Origin: Dendrocalamus latiflorus
Lineage: Eukaryota; Streptophyta; Magnoliopsida; Poales; Poaceae
Direction of reading: 5' to 3'
Assembly: GCA_017311315.1 (NCBI GenBank)
Contig: CM029644.1
Location: 32,445,606 to 32,509,605 of the forward strand
Length of the DNA: 64,000 bases
In this document: positions 42,401 through 56,260 of the stretch, one piece after another
Layout of the letters: each line of letters begins with the position of its first letter
Position numbering within the stretch: the first letter of the stretch is position 1
Position numbers and translations under genes: made by a program
Notes under the pieces: model-generated
Database searches by the model: none
What the model was told of the DNA's origin: nothing
Seen by the model: only the letters and a program-made list of their open reading frames with translations

Positions 42401-43300
42401 ATACATAGTAAATACTAGGTATTTTATGGCAAAATTTGAGTGTTCAATTGGACACCCTTGAACCATGGCAGGACCGCCCCTGGTCCACACATACATGTGC
42501 TATCTTGCTTTCGTTATGTCCCAGTCACTTGTGTGGAAGTCGCTGCGGTAGCCTTCCTCCTCTACGATGTCCTCGACAGTGACGCAGCAGTCGGCCTCTG
42601 CTTCTTCGCCTCCCTCTCCTGCTACAGCACCGCGATCTTGTTTGTCGCTCCCCACTGGGCCGCCTGCTCCTCCAGTCGTCTCTAGGCCGGATTCTATCCT
42701 CTCCTCCGTGCCGCCGCTCGGCCTTCTTAGCCCCGTTGTGCTAGTGGCCATCCCCACCGCTGACGCCCTCCTCCACCTTCCTCAGCCATTGCCGCCTTCC
42801 CCCTTATTCTCACTTTCTCACGTTTTGTCTCTCTTTCTCTCTCTTGGTCTCGACCCGCTATTGCTCTAGATTCACCGCCTTCGATGGTTTCCTCGCCACC
42901 GGTGTCCCTACCTCAGGCTGCCCATTCGCCTCTTCTTCCACCTCGAAGCCACCACTCTTCTTCTCTATCACGTCCTCCCCCTTTCCTTCTCTAGGCACCA
43001 CCATCCCTATCCACTACCTTCGGCTGCCTGCCTCACCGCTGGCCACCTCCATAGCCGAGCCGCCACCTCACCTATTCTACTCACTCCTCCCCTACCTCTC
43101 TCCTCCTTCCCTGTACTTGCATTGCCAGTGTGATCTACCAATGTCGGGGACTACCGCCGTCGACCTTTCTTCTCCGCCCTCGAAGCTTCACCCCCGCCTT
43201 CAAGGAATTCTGCTCCAGTTTGAATGTCTGAGCCGCTCCCATTCCAACAGCGCGCGGGGGGGGGGGGGGTTAGCCTAGCATCCCGTTCCCACTGTGATGC
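41461..43300. other. gene-free stretch with coding-like composition
   Basis: Bases 42000-42230 and 42480-43270 are C-rich on the plus strand with Ser/Pro/Leu-rich open frames (up to 144 codons) but no motif, conserved word or splice structure. A (TA)14 tract lies at 42367-42394 and a poly-G run at about 43257-43270. May be decayed retroelement sequence. Confidence 0.35.
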
Positions 43301-43342
43301 ATCGGTTCAAGATGACACATGTATTCACATTGGCGTCACCAT

Positions 43343-43463
<121 letters not shown>

Positions 43464-43499
43464 CTCTATATCAATGAATCAGTTAAGTGCTTCATTTCT

Positions 43500-44700
43500 A
43501 TGAGCCTTCACTTCAAACCGACCTAACCACCCCCGATAACAGGGACCGGTTAGACCATGGCACCCATGCCGATTTGACCGCCCTGCTCCCTCCATTCGGA
43601 CTGCCTCCCATGGCCGGTCGCACCACTGGCTGGTCTGACTGTGTCTGCAGACCGATCAAACCAACTCTGTAGACCGATCAAACCGTTGTCTCCCACATAG
43701 CAAAAACCAAAGAGTAAATGACACAAAATCAAACTCAAACTTCGATATCAAAATATAAGCATAGCCAGATACTCATCACACATAGGGATGACCGCCACAT
43801 GGTCTCACACAATCTAGGATTTTGATTTGTTTTTGATGTGAAATGTTTGGCTCCATGTGTCAAGTAGTTGAGCCATTTGCAGCACTATAAAAATGTAGTA
43901 CTAGTCCAAGTCTTTGGAGCGGAAGACTTGGAATAGTACCAGCAGACCAACTATATGGAAGTTGGCGTGAACTTTGCCAATAAAAGATTTTCTAACTATT
44001 GTTGTCACGAGGGGCCGACGTGGATATCCACTGGTCGTCCAACTAAGCATCGATGCAGACAGACCCTAGCTAGCTAGTGGTTGCAAGGGCTATAGTGGCA
44101 TGCATCATCTAAACAAAACCGCGTACTATTGACTCAATTAAAAGGCTTCAAGAGCTGGCTACAAACCGGGTTGATAATGCTGGCAAACCATGTACAATTA
44201 ATTAATTAATACTTCACTGCCATTGGCATAATGCTATTCCATTTGAAGATACGACTCACACAATCACACTTGTGTAACAGTACCAATATAATTGAAAATG
44301 TGTAGGTTTTTTCTATGCGAATGCAACGGCAAGATTCCTGTTCCATGGTATATCTTGCTCTTGCTGCATTCCTGTTCCATTGTAGACAGATGTTGAACAA
44401 AACTAAAGCTGATTCAAAATTTATGTACTTGTTTTGACAAGATATATATGTCACATCATTATTAGTACGTACTTGTGCAGCTTCGAGCTCAAGTGTTCGA
44501 TTACAACTAGCTAGATTAGCTGAGTTGAGGAGTCCCACTCCGCTTCAACTTACTGTCTACGTCCGAGTATTCCACTTAATTTTAACTTGAATTTTGAATT
44601 TGTGACGTTTCAATTGACAATCCATTAGATCCCTGATCTTGTTTAGAGAGCTAGCTAGGTAGCAGCAATCTCAGTACTATATATTTGGCTTTCCTTCGAT
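43500..44700. other. gene-free stretch
   Basis: 43500-43700 has GACCGGTTAGACC/GACCGATCAAACC-type words, typical of some rice LTR sequences; no borders were found. The rest is unremarkable. A minus-strand 110-codon frame at 44206-44538 has no recognisable features. Confidence 0.35.
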
Positions 44701-44702
44701 AC

Positions 44703-45054
44703 TTCTTTTTAAAAAAGTTTACGAATTTTAAAATAAAAAATAGTTACTAATAATTAGGAGCAAATCCAACTATTGATAAATAGTTTGATTATCCCGGCCC
44801 TATTCAAATCCTAAATCCCTAATTCTCAAACCAACTTGTATACGATCCATAGAACTTTGTCCATATCCTTAGCCAAGGGCCTCGACGAGGCCGTTGCTTT
44901 GATTTTTTTTTTTTCACGTTTCAAACAAAACGAAGATAAGAATAGATCGGGGACTTTGACATAGGAAGATCAAAACTAAATCGTTAGTACATATTTACCC
45001 CTACTTATTAATAACTATTTTTTAAGATTTGTAAACTTTTAAAAGGGAGGCGCA
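44703..45054. mobile_element. MITE with about 60-bp inverted ends
   Basis: The left arm starts TTCTTTTTAAAAAAGTTTAC and continues AAAAAATAGTTACTAATAA. The right arm is its complement, ending GTAAACTTTTAAAAGGGAGG. It lies about 300 bp downstream of the WRKY stop codon. Confidence 0.65.
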
Positions 45055-45363
45055 TTTAAGCAAACTCATACTTTATATATTTCCAAAACTCTACAATATA
45101 CATCAATATATGAACAAATAATAGTAGTACACACTGACCCTAATTACCCGTATGCATGTTTTACACACAACACATTTTGTAGTGCCGATCAACTATTATC
45201 TAGTTAGCTACCTTGTTTACTTGCTGTACACACATGTACAATTAATATAATACTAGTACATTAACTACTACTGTTTTAAAATCATGAGCTAGCTAGTATT
45301 GCTATATATGGCATATATTACTATATATTGTATAAGAACAGCATCCATGCATGCACGCTTTCG

Positions 45364-47280
<1,917 letters not shown>

Positions 47281-47715
47281 GCTAGCTGCTCGCTAGGAGT
47301 AGGGCAAGATACCCTTGTCCTGGTGCATGCATGTACACCTGCCCGGCGGTAGAGTAGATCGATGGGGTTCTTGGGCGCTGCAGTTTTTATTGGTGCGGTG
47401 CGGGCGGTGGGAAGTTGGGAGGAAAGGTAGGAGGGCGATGAGAGCGAAAGGAGGGAGTGGAACATGGAGACGCGCAAGGCGGCGAAGCGCGCGGCAGCCG
47501 AGCGTCACCGCCGTGACGCGTCCCTGTGGGGTCACGGCCGCCTCACGGCTCAGTCTCCTCCTGGCAAAAATGGCAGGGCTAGAAATGAGAAATCTTGAGT
47601 GTTTTTTATCAATGCGAAAAATGAAAATGGCCCGGCTGTAGTGGAGGACTTCATACAGTCCAACCAAGTGATTGACTATTTTTTTTAAAAAAAAAACAAA
47701 TGAGCTATTTATCTA
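47281..47715 (-). promoter_or_regulatory. WRKY upstream region
   Basis: Sequence immediately 5' of the WRKY start. One TTGACT W-box core is visible at about 47670, compatible with WRKY auto-regulation, but a single core is expected by chance. The region is bounded by the LINE-like fragment. Confidence 0.35.
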
Positions 47716-47719
47716 ATGG

Positions 47720-48010
47720 TTTTGAAACATGGCAGGAGAGCTGCTAATTTCATTTATTAGAAGAGTGAATTTACAGAAAGGCCCAAAGAGGCCAGGGAAA
47801 CAAAAGGGAAAGGAAAAGGAAATCAAAAACAGAAAACAGAGAGACGAAGCTGAGTTCTAGCCCAAAGAGGCCAGCAGCCTGCCAGGAGCGCGCCTCGTCT
47901 CGAGTGAGAGGGGTCAGCTCCGCTACTGATTTTTCTTCTGCCTGAAAGAAGGAAAAAAACTCCTATTGCGTCCTTTCCAAAGCTCCCATAGCACTAGGAT
48001 CGCCAGCGTT
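47720..48010 (-). mobile_element. 3' fragment of a LINE (non-LTR retrotransposon)
   Basis: The minus strand reads VLWELWKGRNRSFF followed by a basic stretch and stop, which is like the C-terminus of plant LINE reverse transcriptase proteins (W-x-x-WK-x-RN words). A short pyrimidine/purine run at 47680-47700 could be the tail. Only the last few hundred bases remain. Confidence 0.5.
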
Positions 48011-48061
48011 TTAGTGCTTTTACACCGGTCTGCCGACGCTTCGCCGGAAAGCGATGCAAAC

Positions 48062-51000
48062 TGAAACGCCCCAAAATTTCAAAAGAATTTGAAATCTTTT
48101 GAATTTCGGTTTGGTTTGAAGAATTCCCCCAATTTAGCATCTCCTTGGCCTTTTACGCTTTCCTTCTTCAGCTTTACGCTTTTCCTTGGCTTTGCCACAC
48201 TCTTCTGACAACGCCATCCTCCTGTTCCTCTCCTGACAACCGGCATATCCCCGCACGCCGCCGCAATTCACCAGTCACGACCATGAGCTAGTCAACCAGC
48301 TGTACCTCATCTGCGGAACCTCTGACAACCATTAAATACCCCTGACCGCGCGCCGAACAAGCCAAACCGAAGTTCACTATCCCTGCCACGCCTCTCTCAC
48401 GGCCGAAATGCGGCCCTGCACCTTTGACCGCCATAACTTGTTGGCCGAGGAGACTTTGACCATCCCTCTCGGCTACGCGCCACCTCCTGAGCGAAGCTTC
48501 CCCTGTACCGAACAACCATAACATAGCTATAAAAGCCCACGATAGCTTTCTCTACCTTGCCTCGGCACCTAGTAGTCTCCCAAACCACCCCACTCCCCTC
48601 ACCGGCCGGAAGAACACCGTCACCGCCGAAAGCCCCGTCGGTAAGTTCTTTTCTCAATTCGTGAGATTCCCTTCGCCATTCTTCAATTGCGACTGCTTTT
48701 AGCTTCCTTTAGCCCCCACAAACCCTACCGAAGCATCGTCGTAGCTTGCCTAACCCTGTAGCTCATCGGTGGCATTCTCCTCCATGGGGCCACACCCTTT
48801 CTCCGTGGACAGGCTTCCTCGAGACCAGAGCCAAAACCAATGCTTCCGGTAGCTCGGTCTGTGGTTGAAGATGATGTTGTTCATCTAGGCCTAGGCCAAA
48901 GCAGTAAAAGCCCAAAGCCTCAAAGCTAATTCAAGGCGAGCCCAACACTATCCATCATTATTAATCCGACCTAGGGGGCATTGTAGCAAACCCGAAACCG
49001 ACAACAAACAGTACCCGACCCAACACTATAGCACCCAGATCCACTGTATACAATAAACCAAACTTGTTACTGTTACAGCCGACCCCGCAGTGAACAGTAG
49101 CACTGTTACTGTTTATCCAAGCCCTAATAAACTTATATATAGTTACTTTGACCGTTTTGAGCCCGTTTAAACTATTTTCAGCTTTATTTCATCAGCCCAC
49201 ACTCTGATAAAATCCTACCTAGCCCAAATACTATTCCAACCCCAGGTCAAGTACTATTTAGGCCGTTACTATTCACCAAAAGCCCATAAACATATGTATA
49301 ACTATTTCATCCATCTTGAACCCACCTAGCCCTTTCAACTTCGTTTAGCTAAACTAAGCACTGCTTGAACCCTATCCATCCAAGCCTATTTTCTTTATAT
49401 CTTTTTAGTTATTTTATTGTATTTTGTTCCTAGACAGCAAAGCAGGAACTTATTTACATTCGCTTTCCGTGCTAGTTTTCGGATCCAGCAAGTTAGTCAA
49501 CAGAAGAGGTACAATAGTAGTTAAAGAAGTCAGCGTCCAACTTGAAGAATATAGTAAAATAATCAAAGACTATGAACAAAGAGGCAAGTCACATATTTTT
49601 GATCATGCTGAACCTACATTCTTTAAATTAATTAAATATGTTACTTTCATTATTTTTATTTGCGCACTATTATTTATTTACAATAAATATTTATAAATTG
49701 CATGATAATTTAGTTATGTCCTACCACCGAAAAGCTCTGTTTTATTTGATGATCATATTCACCTTGACAAGTTTTAGTAATGAAATCTACTAGATAATAT
49801 GAGAGGTTATTCTTAGACTTTTCTCTCATCTGGAAATCGGTAGTATTGATTGAGCCGTACGGTACTACCGCAGTGCAGTAGTACCGGGCTATGTGAGTGC
49901 AGTAGTACTGCACCAAATCATATCATTAGTTCAGAAACATTAATTGTGCTATATATAACTATTGAACCCTAGGTGTGGTAGTGCCGGTCGATCAATGACG
50001 GTAGTATCGTACCTGCTAAAATTTTACGAATTTTGCCTCAACGATCGAATTTGTGGTTGGAGGTTATAAATAACCTCTCACCAGCACCATACTCATAACT
50101 CTTGACCTCATTGAATACATTAGAGCTTTTGATGCACTCTCTACTACTCTTTTGCTTATATTTCACATTTTGAGTTAGTTGAGAGCATTCAAATGCATAT
50201 CCATCATTAGTTGATGTCTTTGGCACTTGATAATCTTCAAGCAAGAGCTGTGTTTTATTACTCTTGGTGTTTACCAGTATCTAGATAGCTTGAAGGAAGA
50301 TTGAGAGGCCCGGCATCGTGTGAGTGGTTTTGTGCTCACTATCTCTGGAGTGGAGGAAGAGAACCTCTAGTGGATTTGTGATTCTTAAGGCTTAACTCAT
50401 TGAGCCGATACAATCCGTTCGGGTTTATCTCAACATGGATTAGTGAAAATCGGTAAATTTTCAATACCATGGGAAAAACTCCACGTCTCTATTGTGGTTA
50501 TTCCCTTATCTTTACTTTTACTCATTTACATTTCTAGCTCTTGAAATTGAATTAGTTTATATAGCTAGAAGTGTATTTAGTAGAGATATTACTTGTAGTG
50601 CCTTAGTGAGACAAATGATTTAGCTCTTGACTTGTGTTAGAAAGTTGGATTTGTTCATATTTATTAAAATTATTAATTAGAGCAATATTTGTTAAAACCG
50701 TTAATTAGAGCAACAAGTTTTTAAAAATCTCATACTCATCTCTCTCTAGTTGGTTATTTTTATCCCACACTAACGAAAGAAGGCAGGCGTGAGACATCTC
50801 CGTGAAGAGAGCACATGCGGCCACGATGGCAAAGGAGGGATCGTGAGATGGAAAACAACCTCTAACAGATAGATTCTAGGCCCACCCATCAATGAGAAAG
50901 ATGTACTCCGCAAAATTGCGATTTCGCGCCAAGAAAGAAGACAGAAGAGGCGGCGTCGTGGGCAGGCCGTTCGTAGGCCAGAAACAGAGCCCGAGGCTAC

Positions 51001-51461
51001 TGTTTTGCCCCCACAAATGTTCCTAAAATTCTAATTAATCCAAAAATCAAATTTAAAATTTTAAAATTAGCAAATCAACTTCAAAAACTATGAAAATTTT
51101 TGGAGAGGTTGCTGACACAACCTAGTATTTGCCAAAAATATTTTCAGATTTTTTGCAGCTTTAAAATTTTTCTCCAAAATTCAAACCCTGCTGCCTTTAA
51201 TAGGAAACTGTTTTAAAAGAACAGCCAAAAATGCCAAAAATATCATAAATGCATAACTTAATATTGAGAAGTGCTTCTATACTTTCCTCTATAACAAGAG
51301 TAAACGCTAATCTCAAAGCATATAAACAGGTAAATAACATCTATCTACCATTCATCGTGCTTTAAAATTTGTGCAAATCACTGTTGAGAAAAGCATCCAA
51401 GCACATTCCTTTAATATTTTATACATAATTTACAGAGAATTTAAATTATTGGGGTGTTACA
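48062..51461. repeat. probable gypsy solo LTR, about 3.4 kb, with a nested insertion
   Basis: The stretch begins TGAAACGCCCCAAAATTTC and ends TTGGGGTGTTACA, the TG...CA-type inverted ends (TGWAACGCCCC) of large grass gypsy LTRs. No gag, pol or primer site is found within or beside it. The 5-bp flanks (CAAAC, GTCAG) do not match, so the borders are not fully secure. Bases about 49700-50765 differ in character (repeated GCAGTAGTACYG words, then AAACTCCACGTCTC) and may be a second LTR nested inside. It ends about 210 bp downstream of the SHPRH stop codon. Confidence 0.5.
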
Positions 51462-51674
51462 GTCAGATTCTCATGATGTGGCAACTTCCTGATCATATTA
51501 TATCAGTCCATCTATAATTCTCAATGTTTTTCTTCTGTAATCTGGAGATGATTTAGAACTGAGAAGGCAAATAAATAATCCAATGAAGTTAAAATATCTG
51601 CAGCATCAATGATTCGAGGCTCTTTGATTGGCCTTCCGAATTTCCAGTTGAAAGAAGACAAGTAATCTGTCAAC

Positions 51675-54600
51675 TTATTGTTGGTTGTCATGTTGCCCCA
51701 TTAATAGCCTCCTTTCAGCAGCTAACCCAGCAGCAACAGATGGAGGAAAACTCCTCAAGCTCTCACCGTGATTCGTATTCTCCTGTTCTGGAGGTTGATC
51801 AGGTGCTGCCACAGGAAATAGTGACTCGACATCCTTCAGCGTCCAAACAAGTTCATCTTTGAAGTTTTTGGATTTACGGTTTATCGTGGAGCAGACAGCT
51901 CTGCCCCTGTTTAATTTGTAGATGCTCTCTTCTATTGTTTTCTTCACCTGAAAAAACAAATAATGCTTAAGAATTTTTCCAACAATAGTTTAAATGGGAG
52001 AAAGGAGCGCATGATGTGGTGCTTACTATAAAACGGTGGATAAATGTGCTCTTGTCTTGCCCAACTCTATGGATCCTGCTGATAGCTTGTGCCTCAGCTG
52101 CAGGGTTAAGTAATGGCTCCACTAGAATTACATGTTGTGCTTCCAGTAGATTCAGACCATTTGCACCATGCTGGATAAGCATTAGCAGTACTTGAACAGA
52201 CTGCATTTTGGAAGCAGCCTTTTTCACACTCTCTCCATGTATACTGCTTGCCTGACCTTTGAATTGGGAGAGCGCTGCATGCGATTTTCTGTAAATGAAA
52301 GTGAACTTTCACTAAACCACTGCATTGTCCATAAGATTGAAGCATATAAAACCACTGCATTGTCCATAAGATTGATGCATATAGAAAGGACTTCCTCAAT
52401 ATAAACATCTAGCAGCAGGACCAGAAGCAGAACAGGAAAAAAAACATTAAAGATAACTTCAAGAAATCTAATTTCACATGCACCTTGTGCTATCTGCTAG
52501 CAAAGGTGTGCAAACAGATATACAAGAGCATTATTGAGCTCAGAATACTAAGAGGAGTAATTAAGCATGCCTCGACTACAAGTATCTCACCTTCCTCCTT
52601 TCATCCGAGCATAAGAGATATTGTTAGCGGCAAGGGAGTGCTCTAATACATCAAGAACATCATTCCAACTTGAAAAAACAAGTATTTTGGCTGTTCCATC
52701 AGTTGAAGTGATCCTCAAAATCCTTCTTGTCACAGCTTCAATCTTAATTAGAGCAAAAGAACAAAAAAGGAGTTCATGAGTTGTTGCACCCAACTAGAAC
52801 ACAGAATTACTGATTAAACAGGCCTGAGTTGGCAGAGTTTGGTGAGGTACATGGCCTATGATTTTTCTCAGTGAATAGTTCATTTAACTGCATGTGCATT
52901 CACCTTGTAACAAATGTACTCTCTGAGCACAAAAATAGAAGTGCATCCAAGTAACAACATTTAGAAAAACTCTGACAATATAGACAGATTTGTCCATCTT
53001 TTCAGATGCATCTATTGCACAACTAATCACGTACTTGGCCAAGTCTCAAGCAACTCAGTTTGACAGGAAGTTTAGTTAATGCAAAAGGTTATTTCTTGCT
53101 GCACGGAACAGTAATTGCTGCCTTCCATGTTAAATCAAGTATAAACAGACAAGAAAACAAAGTTAACACACAATTTCAACTTTCCAAACGTAGTGTGGCA
53201 AATTGCAGTTCAATAAGCAATAATAAGATAATTGAAACGCAGAACAGATAGAACAGCCAGAAGTAAGAAAATTAAATGAAACCTTTGTTCCATATGAGCC
53301 TTGGACAGAAATAGCACTTTCTGCCAAATCCTCAGCTTGTTTATCAGCATTCCCACTCTGCTTCTCAACTACAAAAGCAACATTCTCAAGATCTGTACGT
53401 TGACGGCACGTGGGGCACATAATCCATTTTTGGCGCCTTCCAAAGTGTGCCGCAGCTTGTTCTGTCATGTAAAGACAACCTGAGGGCAGAGAGGAGATAA
53501 ATTAAGTGAAGATCAAGGGTTTAGTATACATCAAATGAACATACAATTGTCAATTTTCATGAATACTCAATTATTTGTCCAATGTTAGATCAGCATTGCA
53601 CTTGGGACTTGCAAAATGGAAAGATTGGTAAAGCCAATTCCATAATATAGCAAGCAGGCAGGCACGACGTAAGTAGAAGGCTAGAAGCATTAACTGTATC
53701 ACTTACTGCTTTTTTTTCAATTGAAGTAAATTAAGCAAGATCGCATAAAATATCCCTTGTAAATAAATTTGAAGGGCATATTCTTTTTCAGCTTTTGACT
53801 TTAGCTTTTGGCTTTTCTACAGTAACTAGTTTTAAAATGGAGTGTTTTTTAAGATGGAGTCTACTAGTTAATTATAGTACATACTGTACCGACTTCATTT
53901 ATATCGGCAAAAACCGCACATAAGTTTCAATTACTCTATAATCTCTCACACAAACAGGCCAAAAACCATAAACCGCAGCCAAAACAAGGCTCAACCAAAA
54001 AGAACAGGCCCGAAGAGAAAACTTGGGGTACTCACACTTGCAGCACACGGAATGGCCACATTGGAAGACCATTTTCTGGTCGAAAATCTTCTCCTGACAA
54101 ATTGGGCATGGTTCATTGCTTATATCAGAAACAGTTTGCCCTGTGGCAGTGAAGGAAGTAGCTATAGCAACAGTGTTGCCTGACTTGGATAGTGATTCAC
54201 CATGCTTACGCAGTGTTTTCTTGTTGCATAGCATCAATCCCTAAAAGTACATGGCAATGCAATCAGCATTTCTAAAAAAAGCTCACTAAAAAGGATTAAG
54301 GAAACATACGAGTAAATTAACAAAGAAATCATGCTGAGAAGAAACATAACATTCTATAACAAAGGAGGCAGTAAGATAATATTTATCCAAGTAAATGATT
54401 AGAGTTATCCGGATGGAAATCATATAGTCATGCAGTCTTTGAGAATAAGTTGTAGAACAGAATGTCAAGTCCACAACAGAACACTGCTGGTGATTATTAC
54501 ATACCTTTAAGTACCGGAGTTGACCTCTTATGCGAGCTAACGATGAAAGTGACAAGAATTTTTCACTTGTAAACTGCACGTTGTATGGTATGAGCTCTTC

Positions 54601-56208
54601 TCTGGTTACAATATTGACAGCACTGGGTTCATCATCATTCTCTTTGAGCTGCAGCCGTGAGAGAGACATTTTGATCTCATCATGAGCACGCAGCAATTGG
54701 GTTTGAGCAATTGACAAACTCCTTGCTAGAGAAAACTCCTTGCGCATAGCCTAAATTAACAAAGCATGGTCAGATAATATCCTAGCTTAGCATTTTTTTA
54801 AAAAACAAACTTCAAAATTTAAACTAAATAATATGGATCACTAGGTAAGCAAGACTCTAGGTTAGACACGAGGCAACTGGCAAGATTCCTAAGATGATGG
54901 CCAAATAAGTTGATTCGCCTCCATGTCTTCCCTTGATGTTTTCTCCGATATTACCAAATAAAGTTGATCATTAAACAAGATGCAGCATCTGTGCCACACA
55001 GCAGTCAACAAGTTTTACACTGACAACAGACTAATAATAACTAAAGAAAAGAAATGTTCTTCTGAGTAAGAGCAAAAATTCATGACTTGACAAAAAATTA
55101 CTTGGAAAGAAAAGGGAAAGTTCTAGCTAAGCTCGGGCGGGCGCACGTACTCCCAGTATTCACGGCTCCTCGCCATACATTCTCCCCTCGGGATATGAGT
55201 GTGATTAGTAATGGTTAGTTCCTCTCAAAAATGAAGATCTTAAGATATGTAAATGTACACCCAGGGGAACAATGATGATGCTAGAGGTCAAAGGCCTTCC
55301 ATCTTTGTCTTTGCGTGGGAAAGATCTAACACAAAAGCAACTTGGCATTGTGGAAATTTGCCCCAAGATTCTTTACTAGTCATGCAGATAGGATGCATGT
55401 TGTAAGAATAAAGACTTCTTATATATTGCACAGCCCATATGGGCTAATATATGGAGCACATGGACACAAATCCTAAAAACTAGGAAAAGACACTAATACC
55501 CTTAACACCCCCTCCCCTCTCAAATGTAAGGTATATGCAATAGCATTGCATTTGAAAGAATTGACACTGAAATAGGAAAAATCCAAAGTTCGAGCCTTGA
55601 AGATATCATAGCGTGTGACTCTTGGAAAATTATGTTAGGTACCAAAGGATCTCATCCCATCCGGAATCATGCAATAGCCCATAAAACACAAAGTGCAGGG
55701 ACTAGGAAAGTAGAGGTAAACGAGAACAAAATCGACCACGGCAATACGATGAGAAGGATGTGGAGGTGACACAAATAGAGAGAGTTGTCAAATCAAGTTA
55801 AAAAGAGAGATAGAAGCATAGCGGCGTAGATCGAAGCCCAAGACGGCGACGGCGCGGAAGAAAAGCATGTCAGCCTTGGAAACTCAAGACAGCAGCTCAG
55901 AGAGAAGCGACGGCATCATAAAGATTTCTACGATTTGCAGCGGTTCAAAAGAAAAAGCGGCAGTTGCGGCTATGCAAAAGGAAGGAGGACCACACTTATC
56001 CAAGAGGATGGACCGTGACTAGCAAAGCAGTCGACTGACTGACAAAGATTTTGTGGACTCGCACGACTTTGACGAACTAAAAGATAGAGGCAACAGAGTT
56101 GGATGGACGTAATGAAAGACTCAAAGAGAAACACTCGACATACTAAGCAACACCACATAACACCAAAAGGCTAGCTCTCCAACATGTTCTCAGCTCCACC
56201 ACTTTTGT

Positions 56209-56260
<52 letters not shown>

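Noticed and set aside
42500..43278. Possible Ser/Pro-rich gene on either strand
   Set aside because: Open frames change every few hundred bases, no domain, no plausible splice structure; flanked by poly-G and (TA)n.
48057..51466. 5-bp target duplication for the gypsy solo LTR
   Set aside because: CAAAC and GTCAG do not match; the solo-LTR call therefore rests on the end motifs only.
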